This document shows, in pieces, positions 16,863-25,428 of a DNA stretch of 64,000 nt. Origin of the DNA: Streptomyces sp. NBC_01750 (GTDB lineage Bacteria > Actinomycetota > Actinomycetes > Streptomycetales > Streptomycetaceae). How positions within the stretch are numbered: the stretch's first letter is position 1; every line of letters begins with the position of its first letter. Made by a program: the position numbers and the translations under genes. The stretch lies in contig NZ_CP109137.1 in the NCBI RefSeq assembly GCF_035918095.1, positions 7,256,001 through 7,320,000 of the forward strand, in the 5' to 3' direction. The notes beneath the pieces were generated by a model. It ran no database searches. It was not told the DNA's origin and saw only the letters and a list, made by a program, of their open reading frames with translations.

Positions 16863-18871
16863 GCGGGGACCTCCAGAGGGTCGAGCTTGTTCGCTTTCCG
16901 GATCTCGTCGACAATACGGCCGATGATCTCGGTGATACCGAAGTCCTTCGGGGTGAAGACGGCGGCGACACCCGCCGCCTTCAGATCGGCGGCGTCGGCG
17001 TTGGGGATGATTCCGCCGACGATCACCGGAATATCGGCCGCGCCGGCCTCGCGCAGCCGGTCCAGCACATCGGGGACCAGCTCGGCGTGCGAGCCGGAGA
17101 GGATGGACAGGCCCACACAGTGGACGTCCTCCGCGAGCGCGGCGTTGACGATCTGTTCGGGCGTGAGCCGGATGCCCTGGTAGACCACTTCGAAGCCCGC
17201 GTCACGGGCACGTACGGCGATCTGCTCGGCGCCGTTGGAGTGACCGTCCAGGCCGGGCTTGCCGACCAGCAGCCGCAGCCTTCCGGAGCCCAGCTCGTCG
17301 GCGGTACGGGACACCTTCTCGCGTACGAGAGCGAGCGGCGTGCCCTTCTCGGCGGTGACCGCTACCGGCGCGCTGCTCACGCCCGTCGGCGCGCGGAACT
17401 CGCCGAAGACGTCGCGCAGCGCCCACGACCACTCGCCGGTGGTGACACCCGCACGGGCGCACTCGACGGTGGCGGCCATCAGGTTCGTGGAGCCCGCGGC
17501 GGCCTTCTTCAGCGCGGTCAGGGACTCGGTCGCCCGGGCCTCGTCGCGGTTGTCGCGCCACTCGTGGAGCTTTGCGACGACACGTGCCTCGTTCGCGGGG
17601 TCGACCGTCATGATCGCGGTGTCGAGGTCCGCGGTGAGCGGGTTCTCCTCGGTGGTCTCGAAGATATTGACGCCGACTATCTTCTCGTCACCGCCCTCGA
17701 TCCGGGCCCGGCGCTCGGCATGCGAGGAGACAAGCTGCGACTTGAGATAACCGGACTCGACGGCCGCCATCGCGCCGCCCATCTCCTGGATCCGGCCGAT
17801 CTCGGCCAGGCACTCGGTGACCAGGGACTTCACCTTGGCCTCGATGACATGCGAGCCCTCGAAGATGTCCTCGTACTCAAGCAGATCGCTCTCGTGCGCA
17901 AGCACTTGCTGGATACGGAGCGACCACTGCTGGTCCCAGGGCCGGGGGAGACCCAGGGCCTCGTTCCACGCCGGGAGTTGTACGGCCCTGGCGCGCGCGT
18001 CCTTGGAGAGTGTGACGGCCAGCATTTCGAGGACGATGCGCTGGACGTTGTTCTCCGGCTGAGCCTCGGTCAGACCGAGGGAGTTGACCTGGACGCCATA
18101 GCGGAAACGGCGTTGCTTCTCGTTCTCGATGCCGTAGCGCTCGCGGGTGACCTGGTCCCATATGCGGCCGAAGGCGCGCATCTTGCACATCTCCTCGACG
18201 AAGCGCACACCCGCGTTCACGAAGAAGGAGATGCGCGCGACCACATCGCCGAACTTCTCCGCCGGCACCTGGCCGGAGTCCCGCACCGCGTCCAGTACGG
18301 CGATCGCCGTGGACATCGCGTACGAGATCTCCTGGACCGGAGTGGCGCCCGCCTCCTGCAGGTGATAGCTGCAGATGTTGATCGGGTTCCACTTGGGGAT
18401 GTTGGCCACCGTGTACGTGATCATGTCGGTGGTCAGGCGGAGCGAAGGACCGGGCGGGAAGACATGCGTCCCGCGCGACAAGTACTCCTTGACGATGTCG
18501 TTCTGCGTCGTCCCCTGGAGCTTGGTGATGTCGACGCCCTGCTCCTCGGCGACCACCTGGTACAGCGCCAGCAGCCACATCGCGGTGGCGTTGATGGTCA
18601 TCGAGGTGTTCATCTGCTCCAGGGGGATGTCCTGGAACAGCCGGCGCATGTCACCGAGATGCGAGACGGGGACCCCGACCCGGCCGACCTCGCCACGGGC
18701 GAGGATGTGGTCCGGGTCGTAGCCCGTCTGCGTCGGCAGGTCGAACGCGACCGACAGGCCGGTCTGCCCCTTGGCGAGGTTGCGCCGGTAGAGCTCGTTG
18801 GACGCCTCGGCGGTCGAGTGACCCGCGTACGTCCGCATGAGCCAGGGCCGGTCCTTCTGACGTTCAGTCAT
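16859..18871 (-). CDS. ecm: ethylmalonyl-CoA mutase (MeaA-type, B12-dependent)
   Basis: 670 residues. The N-terminal two thirds is the methylmalonyl-CoA-mutase TIM barrel (RTYAGHSTAEASNELYRRNL, SVAFDLPTQTGYDPD, TSMTINATAMWLLALY). The C-terminal domain has LLVGKPGLDGHSNGAEQIA, the DxHxxG cobalamin ligand motif, then GLSILSGSH and VGGIIP. It converts (2R)-ethylmalonyl-CoA to methylsuccinyl-CoA with adenosylcobalamin. Length, fused B12 domain and position next to ccr separate it from ordinary methylmalonyl-CoA mutase. It follows ccr by 9 bases. Confidence 0.95.
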   Translation of the reverse strand: MTERQKDRPWLMRTYAGHSTAEASNELYRRNLAKGQTGLSVAFDLPTQTGYDPDHILARGEVGRVGVPVSHLGDMRRLFQDIPLEQMNTSMTINATAMWLLALYQVVAEEQGVDITKLQGTTQNDIVKEYLSRGTHVFPPGPSLRLTTDMITYTVANIPKWNPINICSYHLQEAGATPVQEISYAMSTAIAVLDAVRDSGQVPAEKFGDVVARISFFVNAGVRFVEEMCKMRAFGRIWDQVTRERYGIENEKQRRFRYGVQVNSLGLTEAQPENNVQRIVLEMLAVTLSKDARARAVQLPAWNEALGLPRPWDQQWSLRIQQVLAHESDLLEYEDIFEGSHVIEAKVKSLVTECLAEIGRIQEMGGAMAAVESGYLKSQLVSSHAERRARIEGGDEKIVGVNIFETTEENPLTADLDTAIMTVDPANEARVVAKLHEWRDNRDEARATESLTALKKAAAGSTNLMAATVECARAGVTTGEWSWALRDVFGEFRAPTGVSSAPVAVTAEKGTPLALVREKVSRTADELGSGRLRLLVGKPGLDGHSNGAEQIAVRARDAGFEVVYQGIRLTPEQIVNAALAEDVHCVGLSILSGSHAELVPDVLDRLREAGAADIPVIVGGIIPNADAADLKAAGVAAVFTPKDFGITEIIGRIVDEIRKANKLDPLEVPA

Positions 18872-18880
18872 CTAAGGGCC

Positions 18881-20218
18881 TCAGATGTTCCGGAAGCGGT
18901 TGATGGCGTCGATGTGCTTCTCGCGGAGCTCCTCGTCGCGCACACCCAGGCCCTCGCGGGGTGCCAGCGCCAGCACGCCGACCTTGCCCTGGTGGAGGTT
19001 GCGGTGCACGTCGTACGCGGCCTGGGCGGTGTCCTCGAGGGAGTAGACCTTCGACAGCGTCGGGTGGATCTTGCCCTTGGCGACCAGGCGGTTGGCCTCC
19101 CACGCCTCGCGGTAGTTGGCGAAGTGCGAGCCGATGATCCGCTTCAGCGACATCCACAGGTAGCGGTTGTCGTACTCGTGGTTGTAGCCGGAGGTGGAGG
19201 CGCAGGTGACGATGGTGCCGCCCTTGCGGGTGACGTACACGCTGGCGCCGAAGGTCTCGCGGCCCGGGTGCTCGAAGACGATGTCCACGTCCTCGCCGCC
19301 GGTCAGCTCGCGGATGCGCTTGCCGAAGCGCTTCCACTCGCGCGGGTCCTGGTTGTGCTCGTCCTTCCAGAACTTGTAGCCCTCGGCGTTGCGGTCGATG
19401 ATCGCCTCGGCGCCCATCGCCCGGCAGATGTCCGCCTTCTGCGCGCTGGAGACCACACAGATCGGGTTGGCGCCACCGGCCAGCGCGAACTGGGTGGCGT
19501 ATGAGCCGAGACCGCCGCTGGCGCCCCAGATCAGCACGTTGTCGCCCTGCTTCATGCCCGCGCCGTTGCGCGAGACGAGCTGGCGGTACGCGGTGGAGTT
19601 GACCAGCCCCGGAGCCGCTGCCTCCTCCCAGCTGAGGTGCTGGGGCTTGGGCATCAGCTGGTTGGACTTGACGAGAGCGATCTCGGCGAGGCCGCCGAAG
19701 TTCGTCTCGAAGCCCCAGATGCGCTGCTCGGGGTCGAGCATCGTGTCGTTGTGGCCGTCCGAGGACTCCAGCTCGACCGAGAGACAGTGCGCGACGACCT
19801 CGTCGCCCGGCCGCCAGGCGTTGACGCCGGGGCCGGTGCGCAGCACGACGCCCGCCAGGTCGGAGCCGATGATGTGGTACGGCAGGTCGTGGCGCTTGGT
19901 GAGCTCGGAAAGCCGTCCGTAGCGCTCGAGAAAGCCGAAGGTGGACACCGGCTCGAAGATCGAGGTCCAGACGGAGTTGTAATTCACCGAGCTCGCCATG
20001 ACCGCGACGAGGGCCTCGCCCGGGCCGAGCTCGGGCACCGGCACGTCCTCGAGATGGAGGGACTTGCGCGGGTCCTTCTCGCGGGTCTCGAGACCGGCGA
20101 ACATGTCGACCTCGTCCTTGTGCACGGTCACCGCGCGGTAGGACTCGGGGATGGGCAGTGCGGCGAAGTCGGCAGACTTGCTGTCGGTCGACTGGATCGC
20201 GTCCAGGATTTCCTTCAC
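18881..20218 (-). CDS. ccr: crotonyl-CoA carboxylase/reductase
   Basis: 445 residues. I chose the GTG at 20218, preceded by GGAGG at about 20224-20228. With this start the residues known to bind CO2 in the Kitasatospora enzyme fall on exactly the same numbers: Asn81, Phe170, Glu171 and His365. The protein is a zinc-less medium-chain reductase with IWGASGGLGSYATQFALAGG as NADP-binding loop. It reductively carboxylates crotonyl-CoA to ethylmalonyl-CoA. In Streptomyces it both feeds acetate assimilation and supplies ethylmalonyl-CoA to polyketides. It is the first gene of the operon ccr-ecm-mcl-mch-mcd. Confidence 0.97.
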   Translation of the reverse strand: MKEILDAIQSTDSKSADFAALPIPESYRAVTVHKDEVDMFAGLETREKDPRKSLHLEDVPVPELGPGEALVAVMASSVNYNSVWTSIFEPVSTFGFLERYGRLSELTKRHDLPYHIIGSDLAGVVLRTGPGVNAWRPGDEVVAHCLSVELESSDGHNDTMLDPEQRIWGFETNFGGLAEIALVKSNQLMPKPQHLSWEEAAAPGLVNSTAYRQLVSRNGAGMKQGDNVLIWGASGGLGSYATQFALAGGANPICVVSSAQKADICRAMGAEAIIDRNAEGYKFWKDEHNQDPREWKRFGKRIRELTGGEDVDIVFEHPGRETFGASVYVTRKGGTIVTCASTSGYNHEYDNRYLWMSLKRIIGSHFANYREAWEANRLVAKGKIHPTLSKVYSLEDTAQAAYDVHRNLHQGKVGVLALAPREGLGVRDEELREKHIDAINRFRNI

Positions 20219-20370
20219 GGGGTGCCTCCGGCGAAGCGCGTTTGAGGGAACGCTGAGGGGAAACGTCGGGGTGCTGCTGCTGTGGAGGTGTGCCGTCGGT
20301 TCGGCGGGTGGTGCTGGTGGCAGCGCTGGTGTGCGCGTGAGGTTGCCTGTGACGCAGGCGTCCGGGCGCA

Positions 20371-20460
20371 CAAACCGATGGTTTGCGGGGACAGCCGGCG
20401 TACGAATGGTCTCTGCACGCCGGCCGCCCGGACACCATCAACGTATGGCACCCCGTGCCA
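20371..20460. promoter_or_regulatory. cluster of inverted repeats upstream of ccr
   Basis: Three perfect dyads lie 150-240 bases upstream of the ccr start: CAAACC-GAT-GGTTTG at 20371-20385, GCCGGCGT/ACGCCGGC at 20394-20401 and 20417-20424, and TGGCAC-CCC-GTGCCA at 20446-20460. There is no gene here. They are candidate operators for the TetR regulator or another controller of the ethylmalonyl-CoA operon; which, if any, is used cannot be told from sequence. Confidence 0.4.
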
Positions 20461-20779
20461 GGCCGCAAGACACTCGGTGCCAACAATTTCTCTCGCTTGT
20501 CATCTGGCGGGCACGTACGAGCAACAAACGGCCACCTGGAAGGGGGCGGTCGTCACAGTCCGTGTGCTCTTGTGTGCGGTCGGCCCCCGCTCTCCGGGGG
20601 AGGTTGGAGGCATGTGCCAGGACCGCCCCTCCGGTGACCCTGGTGATGGCGTCGGCCGGCGCGCGGGGTGATGGAGCGTCAAGAGGGCCTGTTTCCGGGG
20701 GACTTGCCGGATCCGATGCGGAGAGTTCGACAGGTCTGCCGGAAGTGCCGGATGCAGCGCGATCGCCGCACTCGGCTCG

Positions 20780-20900
20780 CGCCCCGCCCCGACAGCCGCT
20801 CGATCGTGTCCAGCCGGCACCGCATGTGTTGCGGTGCACCCCGAGACTCTCCGCCGCGCGTATACCGACAGAAGTCGCCCTCGCTTCAGCGTCTCGCGTG
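20780..20900 (-). pseudogene. fragment of a PucR-type helix-turn-helix domain
   Basis: On the minus strand one frame reads AAESLGVHRNT (VHRNT at 20825-20839) and the next frame continues RCRLDTIERLSGRG (down to about 20781). Joined by a one-base shift they reproduce the C-terminal HTH of PucR/CdaR regulators (LGVHRNTVRYRLDTIERL). No other part of such a gene is found on either side. The rest of the 857-base gap 20219-21075 holds only the ccr promoter region and a terminator. Confidence 0.55.
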
Positions 20901-20953
20901 GCGCCGCCCAGTCGCCGCCCGTTCACGCAGCGTGCCGAGCAGCCACCCCGTGT

Positions 20954-20991
20954 ATCGCCGGACCGGCCGGACTTCCGGCTGGTCCGGCGAT
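20954..20991. terminator. hairpin after the TetR gene
   Basis: ATCGCCGGACCGGCCGG at 20954-20970 pairs with 20975-20991 over 17 positions with one mismatch and a 4-base loop. It lies about 85 bases beyond the TetR stop codon. The arms share ATCGCCGGAC with the hairpin after the liv operon, so it belongs to the same repeat type. Confidence 0.7.
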
Positions 20992-21075
20992 TTGAGGAGG
21001 GTCCCCGCGCCCGCCAGGGCTGAGGGGTGGCGGTCTCCGGGGCGGAGGCCCCGGTCAGGGGCTTGCCCTGGCCGG

Positions 21076-21912
21076 TCAGCCCCTGTGGTCGCCCAGCGCC
21101 CGCTCGATCGTGCGCATGACCTCGCTCAGCGGGGCGTCGGTACGTGCCACGGCCACCAGAACCTCGCCCTGTGTCCTGACCGAGGCGGCCGGTGCCGAGT
21201 CCGACGTGGCGCCCGGGGTGCGGCCGGCCTGGGAGCGGCCCGCCCCGATGCCCGTGCCGAAGGTGTCGCGGACGATCGCGAACGCGTGGTCCAGCTGTGA
21301 CTCCACATCGCCCTGGCCGCCCGCCCGCAGCCAGCGGCGCAGCACATGGTTGTGCGCCGTGACGACGGCGGACGCGGCCACCTCCGCCAGCAGTGGGTCG
21401 TCGTTGCCGGCGTCGTGCTCGCGCTCGTCGAAGTGGCCCAGCAGATAGCGGGTGAACAGCCGCTCGTAGCGGGCCACCGAGGCGATCTCCCGCTCCCGCA
21501 GTGTGGGAACCTCACGGGTCAGCCGGTAGCGCTCGACGGAGACCGCCGGAGAGGCCGCGTACATCCGCATGACCTCCTTGATTCCCCTGCAGACGGTGTC
21601 CAGCGGATGCTCATGGGCCGGGGCCGCGTTCAGCACCGCCTCGGCCCGTACGAGCGTGTCGTCGTGGTCCGGGAAAATCGCCTCTTCCTTGGAACGGAAG
21701 TGGCGGAAGAAGGTCCGGCGGGCGACCCCGGCCGTGGCCGCGATCTCGTCGACGGTCGTCGCCTCGTACCCCTTGGTCGCGAACAGCTCCATCGCCGCGG
21801 CCGCCAGCTCGCGCCGCATCTTGAGGCGCTGCGCGGCGGCGCGACTGCCCGCGGCACTCTCCGGAGCGTCGGTAGTGGCCTTCGTACGGCTGGGCTTGGC
21901 GGGCTGGGGCAT
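21076..21912 (-). CDS. TetR-family transcriptional regulator
   Basis: 278 residues from ATG 21912 (an in-frame ATG at 21930 is possible). The HTH is MELFATKGYEATTVDEIAATAGVARRTFFRHF, here quoted in two parts: MELFATKGYEATTVDEIAAT then AGVARRTFFRHF, at residues about 40-75. The C-terminal ligand domain is unusually long, with a Gly/Ala/Ser-rich linker before a conserved tail (EVLVAVARTDAPLSEVMR). It sits between the ethylmalonyl-CoA operon and the 3-hydroxyacyl-CoA dehydrogenase gene, so regulation of C4 acyl-CoA assimilation is the obvious hypothesis. A CTGCA-TTCG-TGCAG dyad lies just upstream of the start. Confidence 0.88.
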   Translation of the reverse strand: MPQPAKPSRTKATTDAPESAAGSRAAAQRLKMRRELAAAAMELFATKGYEATTVDEIAATAGVARRTFFRHFRSKEEAIFPDHDDTLVRAEAVLNAAPAHEHPLDTVCRGIKEVMRMYAASPAVSVERYRLTREVPTLREREIASVARYERLFTRYLLGHFDEREHDAGNDDPLLAEVAASAVVTAHNHVLRRWLRAGGQGDVESQLDHAFAIVRDTFGTGIGAGRSQAGRTPGATSDSAPAASVRTQGEVLVAVARTDAPLSEVMRTIERALGDHRG

Positions 21913-21924
21913 GACCTGAACGTA

Positions 21925-21938
21925 CTGCATTCGTGCAG
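21925..21938. promoter_or_regulatory. possible TetR autoregulatory operator
   Basis: CTGCA at about 21925-21929 and TGCAG at 21934-21938 form a short perfect dyad with a 4-base centre, immediately upstream of the TetR start at 21912. Position suits autoregulation, but the arms are only five bases and could occur by chance. Confidence 0.3.
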
Positions 21939-22003
21939 GAGATCGCGCCTGCGGGGGCGGGTCGCCCGAAGGGCCGAGCAGCCCGCCCCAGCCCGCGCCG
22001 TGA

Positions 22004-23785
22004 TCAGCGCCGGGCATATTCGCGGAAGCCACGTCCCGTCTTGCGGCCGAGGCAGCCCGCGGCCACCAGGTGCTCGAGCAGCGGCGCCGGCGCCAGGCCC
22101 GGGTCACGGAATTCGCGGTGCAGAACCTTCTCGATGGCGAGCGAGACATCGAGTCCGACGACGTCGAGGAGCTCGAAGGGGCCCATCGGGTAGCCGCCGC
22201 CCAGCTTCATCGCGGTGTCGATGTCGTCGAGCGTCGCGTAGTGCTCCTCGACCATCTTGATCGCGTTGTTCAGGTACGGGAAGAGCAGGGCGTTGACGAT
22301 GAAGCCGGCCCGGTCGCCGCAGTCCACCGGGTGCTTCTTGATCTTCGTGGTGACCTCGCGCACGGTGGCGTGAACCTCGTCGGAGGTCAGCACCGTACGG
22401 ACCACCTCGACCAGCTTCATCGCCGGGGCCGGGTTGAAGAAGTGCATCCCGATGACGTCCTGCGGGCGCGAGGTGGCGCGGGCACAGGCGACGACGGGCA
22501 GCGAGGAGGTGGTGGTGGCGAGCACCGCACCCTCCTTGCAGATCTTGTCGAGGGTGGCGAAGAGAGCCTGCTTGATCTCCAGATCCTCGGCCACGGCCTC
22601 GACGGCCAGGTCGACCTCGGCGAAAGCGTCGAGCGAACCGGCCGGAGTGATCCGGGCCAGCGTGGCCTCGCGCGCCTCGGCCGTCATCCGGCCCTTGTCC
22701 ACCGAGCGGGCAAGGGACTTGGCGATACGTGCCTTCGCCGTCTCCGCCTTCTCCGGGCTGCGGCCGGCGAGCACGACGTCGTAACCGGCCTTGGCGAAGA
22801 CCTCCGCGATACCGCTCGCCATGGTGCCGGAGCCGGCCACGCCGACGGACCGGACCTCGCGGCCGCCCGCCGACGCCGATTCAGCCTGCGGCGTCAGGGC
22901 GTCCGGCACCGGGACCGCGCTGCCGGGAGTGGCGTACGAGTAGAAACCGCGGCCCGACTTGCGGCCGGTCAGGCCGGCCTCGCTGAGCTGCTTGAGGATG
23001 GGGGCGGGCGCGTGCAGCCGGTCGTGGGACTCGGAGTACATCGCGTCCAGCACGGTACGGGCGGTGTCGATGCCGATCAGGTCGAGCAGGGCGAGCGGGC
23101 CCATCGGCAGTCCGCAGCCGAGCTTCATCGCGGCGTCGATGTCCTCGCGGGAGGCGTACTTGGCCTCGTACATCGCGGCGGCCTGGTTGAGGTAGCCGAA
23201 CAGCAGACCGTCCGCGACGAAACCGGGACGGTCGCCGACCGCGACGGGCTCCTTGCCGAGCTCGCGGGCGAGCGCGGTGACGGCCTCGACGGCGAGCGGG
23301 GAGGTCAGCACCGAGGAGACGACCTCGACGAGCTTCATGGCCGGGGCCGGGTTGAAGAAGTGCAGGCCGAGCACGCGCTCCGGGTGCTGGGAGTCGGCGG
23401 CGAGCCGGGTCACCGAGAGGGCGTTGGTGCCGGTGGCGAGGATCGCGTCCGGGCGGACGATGCCGTCCAGCGCCCGGAAGACCTGATGCTTGGCCTCGTA
23501 CGACTCGGGCACGACCTCGATCACGAGGTCGGCCTCGGCCGCGGCCTGCAGATCGGAGAAGGTGCGGAATCGGGCGAGAGTGTTCCGGCGCTCCTCCTCG
23601 GTGCTCCGCTCGCGCTCCACGGCACGGGCGGTGGAGGCCTCGAGCGCGGTGACGGCATGGCTGGCGGCGGCGTCGCTGATGTCGATGCCGATGACCTCAC
23701 GGCCGGCGCGGGCGAGGACTTCGGCGATGCCGGTGCCCATGGTGCCGAGGCCGACGACGGCAATGGTGTGGAGAGGGGTGTCCAT
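22004..23785 (-). CDS. 3-hydroxyacyl-CoA (3-hydroxybutyryl-CoA) dehydrogenase with two tandem domains
   Basis: 593 residues from ATG 23785, about twice the length of a normal 3-hydroxybutyryl-CoA dehydrogenase. Residues 1-290 and 300-593 are two complete copies. Each begins with a Rossmann glycine motif (VVGLGTMGTGIAEVLARAG and VAGSGTMASGIAEVFAKAG), and each has GLHFFNPAPAMKLVEVV or GMHFFNPAPAMKLVEVV with the catalytic His, and an LGCGLPMGPLALLD or LGGGYPMGPFELLD block. It should interconvert acetoacetyl-CoA and 3-hydroxybutyryl-CoA, feeding crotonyl-CoA to Ccr. The 426-base gap upstream (23786-24211) contains no gene. Confidence 0.93.
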   Translation of the reverse strand: MDTPLHTIAVVGLGTMGTGIAEVLARAGREVIGIDISDAAASHAVTALEASTARAVERERSTEEERRNTLARFRTFSDLQAAAEADLVIEVVPESYEAKHQVFRALDGIVRPDAILATGTNALSVTRLAADSQHPERVLGLHFFNPAPAMKLVEVVSSVLTSPLAVEAVTALARELGKEPVAVGDRPGFVADGLLFGYLNQAAAMYEAKYASREDIDAAMKLGCGLPMGPLALLDLIGIDTARTVLDAMYSESHDRLHAPAPILKQLSEAGLTGRKSGRGFYSYATPGSAVPVPDALTPQAESASAGGREVRSVGVAGSGTMASGIAEVFAKAGYDVVLAGRSPEKAETAKARIAKSLARSVDKGRMTAEAREATLARITPAGSLDAFAEVDLAVEAVAEDLEIKQALFATLDKICKEGAVLATTTSSLPVVACARATSRPQDVIGMHFFNPAPAMKLVEVVRTVLTSDEVHATVREVTTKIKKHPVDCGDRAGFIVNALLFPYLNNAIKMVEEHYATLDDIDTAMKLGGGYPMGPFELLDVVGLDVSLAIEKVLHREFRDPGLAPAPLLEHLVAAGCLGRKTGRGFREYARR

Positions 23786-24211
23786 CGGGGGACTCCAGGG
23801 ATGAGTGACGACTGATGAGGAGCGCGCGCGAGCGGGAACGCCGAAGGGCGCGTGCCTGGCGGCATGGCTGCATAGAACGGGCGCACGGAAATTCGGCGCA
23901 CCGGAATTGCGTGTCGAGGTGCGGGCCGACGGACTCTGTCCCGGAGTCACGTCGTACGTAATGCAGAACTACCGAACCGACAAAGCACTCGCGGCGGCTG
24001 CGTCACCAGGCCACCGTGAGCTGCGGGGGTTACCCGCTCACTTGAGCTTAACCCGCCGGTAACGAGCGCGCCATACCTGAGCGGGTGTGATCTGGATCGC
24101 CGGTCGTTCGTGGTCTCTCGCACGGCCGTGGCAGGTCCTTGTCCAGTCCTTGGCCGGTCCTGGTTGTCCTGGCCGGTCCGTCGCCTGTCTCCCGCCGATA
24201 CGCTGACCGCC
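23786..24211. other. intergenic region between divergent genes, no gene seen
   Basis: No open frame here has recognisable protein similarity or a clear start. The stretch 24020-24065 contains related segments TTACCCGC and TTAACCCGCC ending GGTAAC, which could be regulatory. No clear -35/-10 pair can be assigned. Confidence 0.5.
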
Positions 24212-24778
24212 ATGGACGAGGAGTTACGGTCGCTCGCGGGGCGGCTGCGCGGTGAGTCGGGCGGCTCGGTGGCGTATGAGCGGCTGCTGGTGACCGAGGA
24301 CCAGGAGGAGCTCGCCGGAGTCCTCATCGAAAACGAACGGCCTCTGTGGGCACGGGAGATCGCCGCCTTCCGGCTGGGCTGCGCGGGAGACCGGCGGTCC
24401 TTCGAGGCGCTGGTACTGCTCCTCAACCACCGCGATCCCGCGCGCTGTGTCTCGGCGGCACACGCTCTGGCGAGGCTGAACGACCCCCGCACACCCCGGG
24501 CGGCGGCCGCGCTCGCCACGAATGAGCTTCGGGTCGCCTACGCCCTGCTTCCGGTCCGGCTGCTCACGCGGCTGCGCGCGCCGGAGTCCGTACCGGCGCT
24601 GATCACGGTCCTGAGACGCCGGCTCGCTCCGGGCGACCCGCACTGGCGGGTGGCCCTGGCCTGCGTCGAGGGCCTCGGTGCACTGGGCGACAAACGAGCG
24701 GCCGGCATCCTGGGCTCGGCCCGCACGCACCCCCGGCTCACCGCGGCGGCGGAGGCGGCACTGGCCCGGCTGGGCTGA
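24212..24778 (+). CDS. HEAT-repeat protein of unknown function
   Basis: 188 residues from ATG 24212. The sequence is built of helical HEAT-like pairs: REIAAFRLGCAGDRRSFEAL, CVSAAHALARLNDPRTPRA, RAPESVPALITVLRRRLA, and CVEGLGALGDKRAAGILG. There is no signal peptide, membrane span or catalytic motif. Such proteins are scaffolds for protein-protein contacts. It stands alone, divergent from the hydroxyacyl-CoA dehydrogenase gene. An open frame extends 34 codons further upstream without family-like sequence. Confidence 0.75.
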   Translation: MDEELRSLAGRLRGESGGSVAYERLLVTEDQEELAGVLIENERPLWAREIAAFRLGCAGDRRSFEALVLLLNHRDPARCVSAAHALARLNDPRTPRAAAALATNELRVAYALLPVRLLTRLRAPESVPALITVLRRRLAPGDPHWRVALACVEGLGALGDKRAAGILGSARTHPRLTAAAEAALARLG

Positions 24779-24835
24779 GCGCCCGGGCGGAAGGGCCGAG
24801 CTCACCGGGTGGGCCGGCCCTCGCGGCGGAGAGGC

Positions 24836-24853
24836 CCCGGCCGCGCGGCCGGG
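24836..24853. terminator. palindromic terminator candidate between convergent genes
   Basis: CCCGGCCGCGCGGCCGGG is an 18-base perfect palindrome, able to fold as a 7-bp stem with a CGCG loop. It lies midway between the convergent HEAT and GNAT genes. Confidence 0.45.
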
Positions 24854-24903
24854 TGCGAGCCGTGCCTACGGGCCGAGGGGCTCACGCCCGACCGCCCATG
24901 GCT

Positions 24904-25425
24904 CTACGCGGTCAGGGCGCGGGCGTACCGAACCTCCGGGACCGCAACGCCGTCCACCTCGAAAGGCTCCTCCGCGCCGTCGGGTGCGAAGCCCGCCTTC
25001 TCGTAGAAGCGGCGGGCGCGCTCCTTCTCCCTGAGGACCCAGAGCCGCATCTCACCGAACCCGTCGGCCGTGGCCCGCCCCGTCAGCTCCGCCATCAGCG
25101 CCTGCCCCGCACCCGTGGATATCTGTTCCGGGAGCACGTAGATCGCGTACAGCTCGCACCGACTCGCCGTCCTGTCCTCGTCCCGGCTCGGTCCGCAGCA
25201 GCCCCACCCGATAACCTCGCCGTCGCGCTCGGCGACCACATTGGTGATGCGTCTGCCGCCTGTCGCGAGGAAGGCGCGGCGCTTCGCCGCGTCCTCCTCG
25301 ACGCTCATCGCGTCCAGATACGACGGCGGCATCAACCCGGCGTACGCGTGCTGCCAGCCCCGGACCCGGACGGTCGCGACCGCATCGCAGTCGTCGATGC
25401 CCATGTCCCGTATACGGACCGTCAT
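24904..25425 (-). CDS. GNAT-family N-acetyltransferase
   Basis: 173 residues. N-terminal TVRIRDMGIDDCDAVATVRV is the usual GNAT beta1-alpha1 start. The acetyl-CoA-binding motif A region is LYVLPEQISTGAGQALMAEL, with a degenerate Q/RxxGxG/A loop, and EKERARRFYEKAGFAPDG is the C-terminal block. Substrate unknown. It begins 3 bases after the RidA gene stop on the same strand and is likely co-transcribed with it. Confidence 0.85.
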   Translation of the reverse strand: MTVRIRDMGIDDCDAVATVRVRGWQHAYAGLMPPSYLDAMSVEEDAAKRRAFLATGGRRITNVVAERDGEVIGWGCCGPSRDEDRTASRCELYAIYVLPEQISTGAGQALMAELTGRATADGFGEMRLWVLREKERARRFYEKAGFAPDGAEEPFEVDGVAVPEVRYARALTA

Positions 25426-25428
25426 CCG

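Noticed and set aside
16670..19504. Very long plus-strand open frame of about 944 codons
   Set aside because: It runs antisense through the mutase and into the ccr gene, whose motifs are unmistakable. High third-position GC makes stop-free antisense frames common, and its translation has no recognisable domain.
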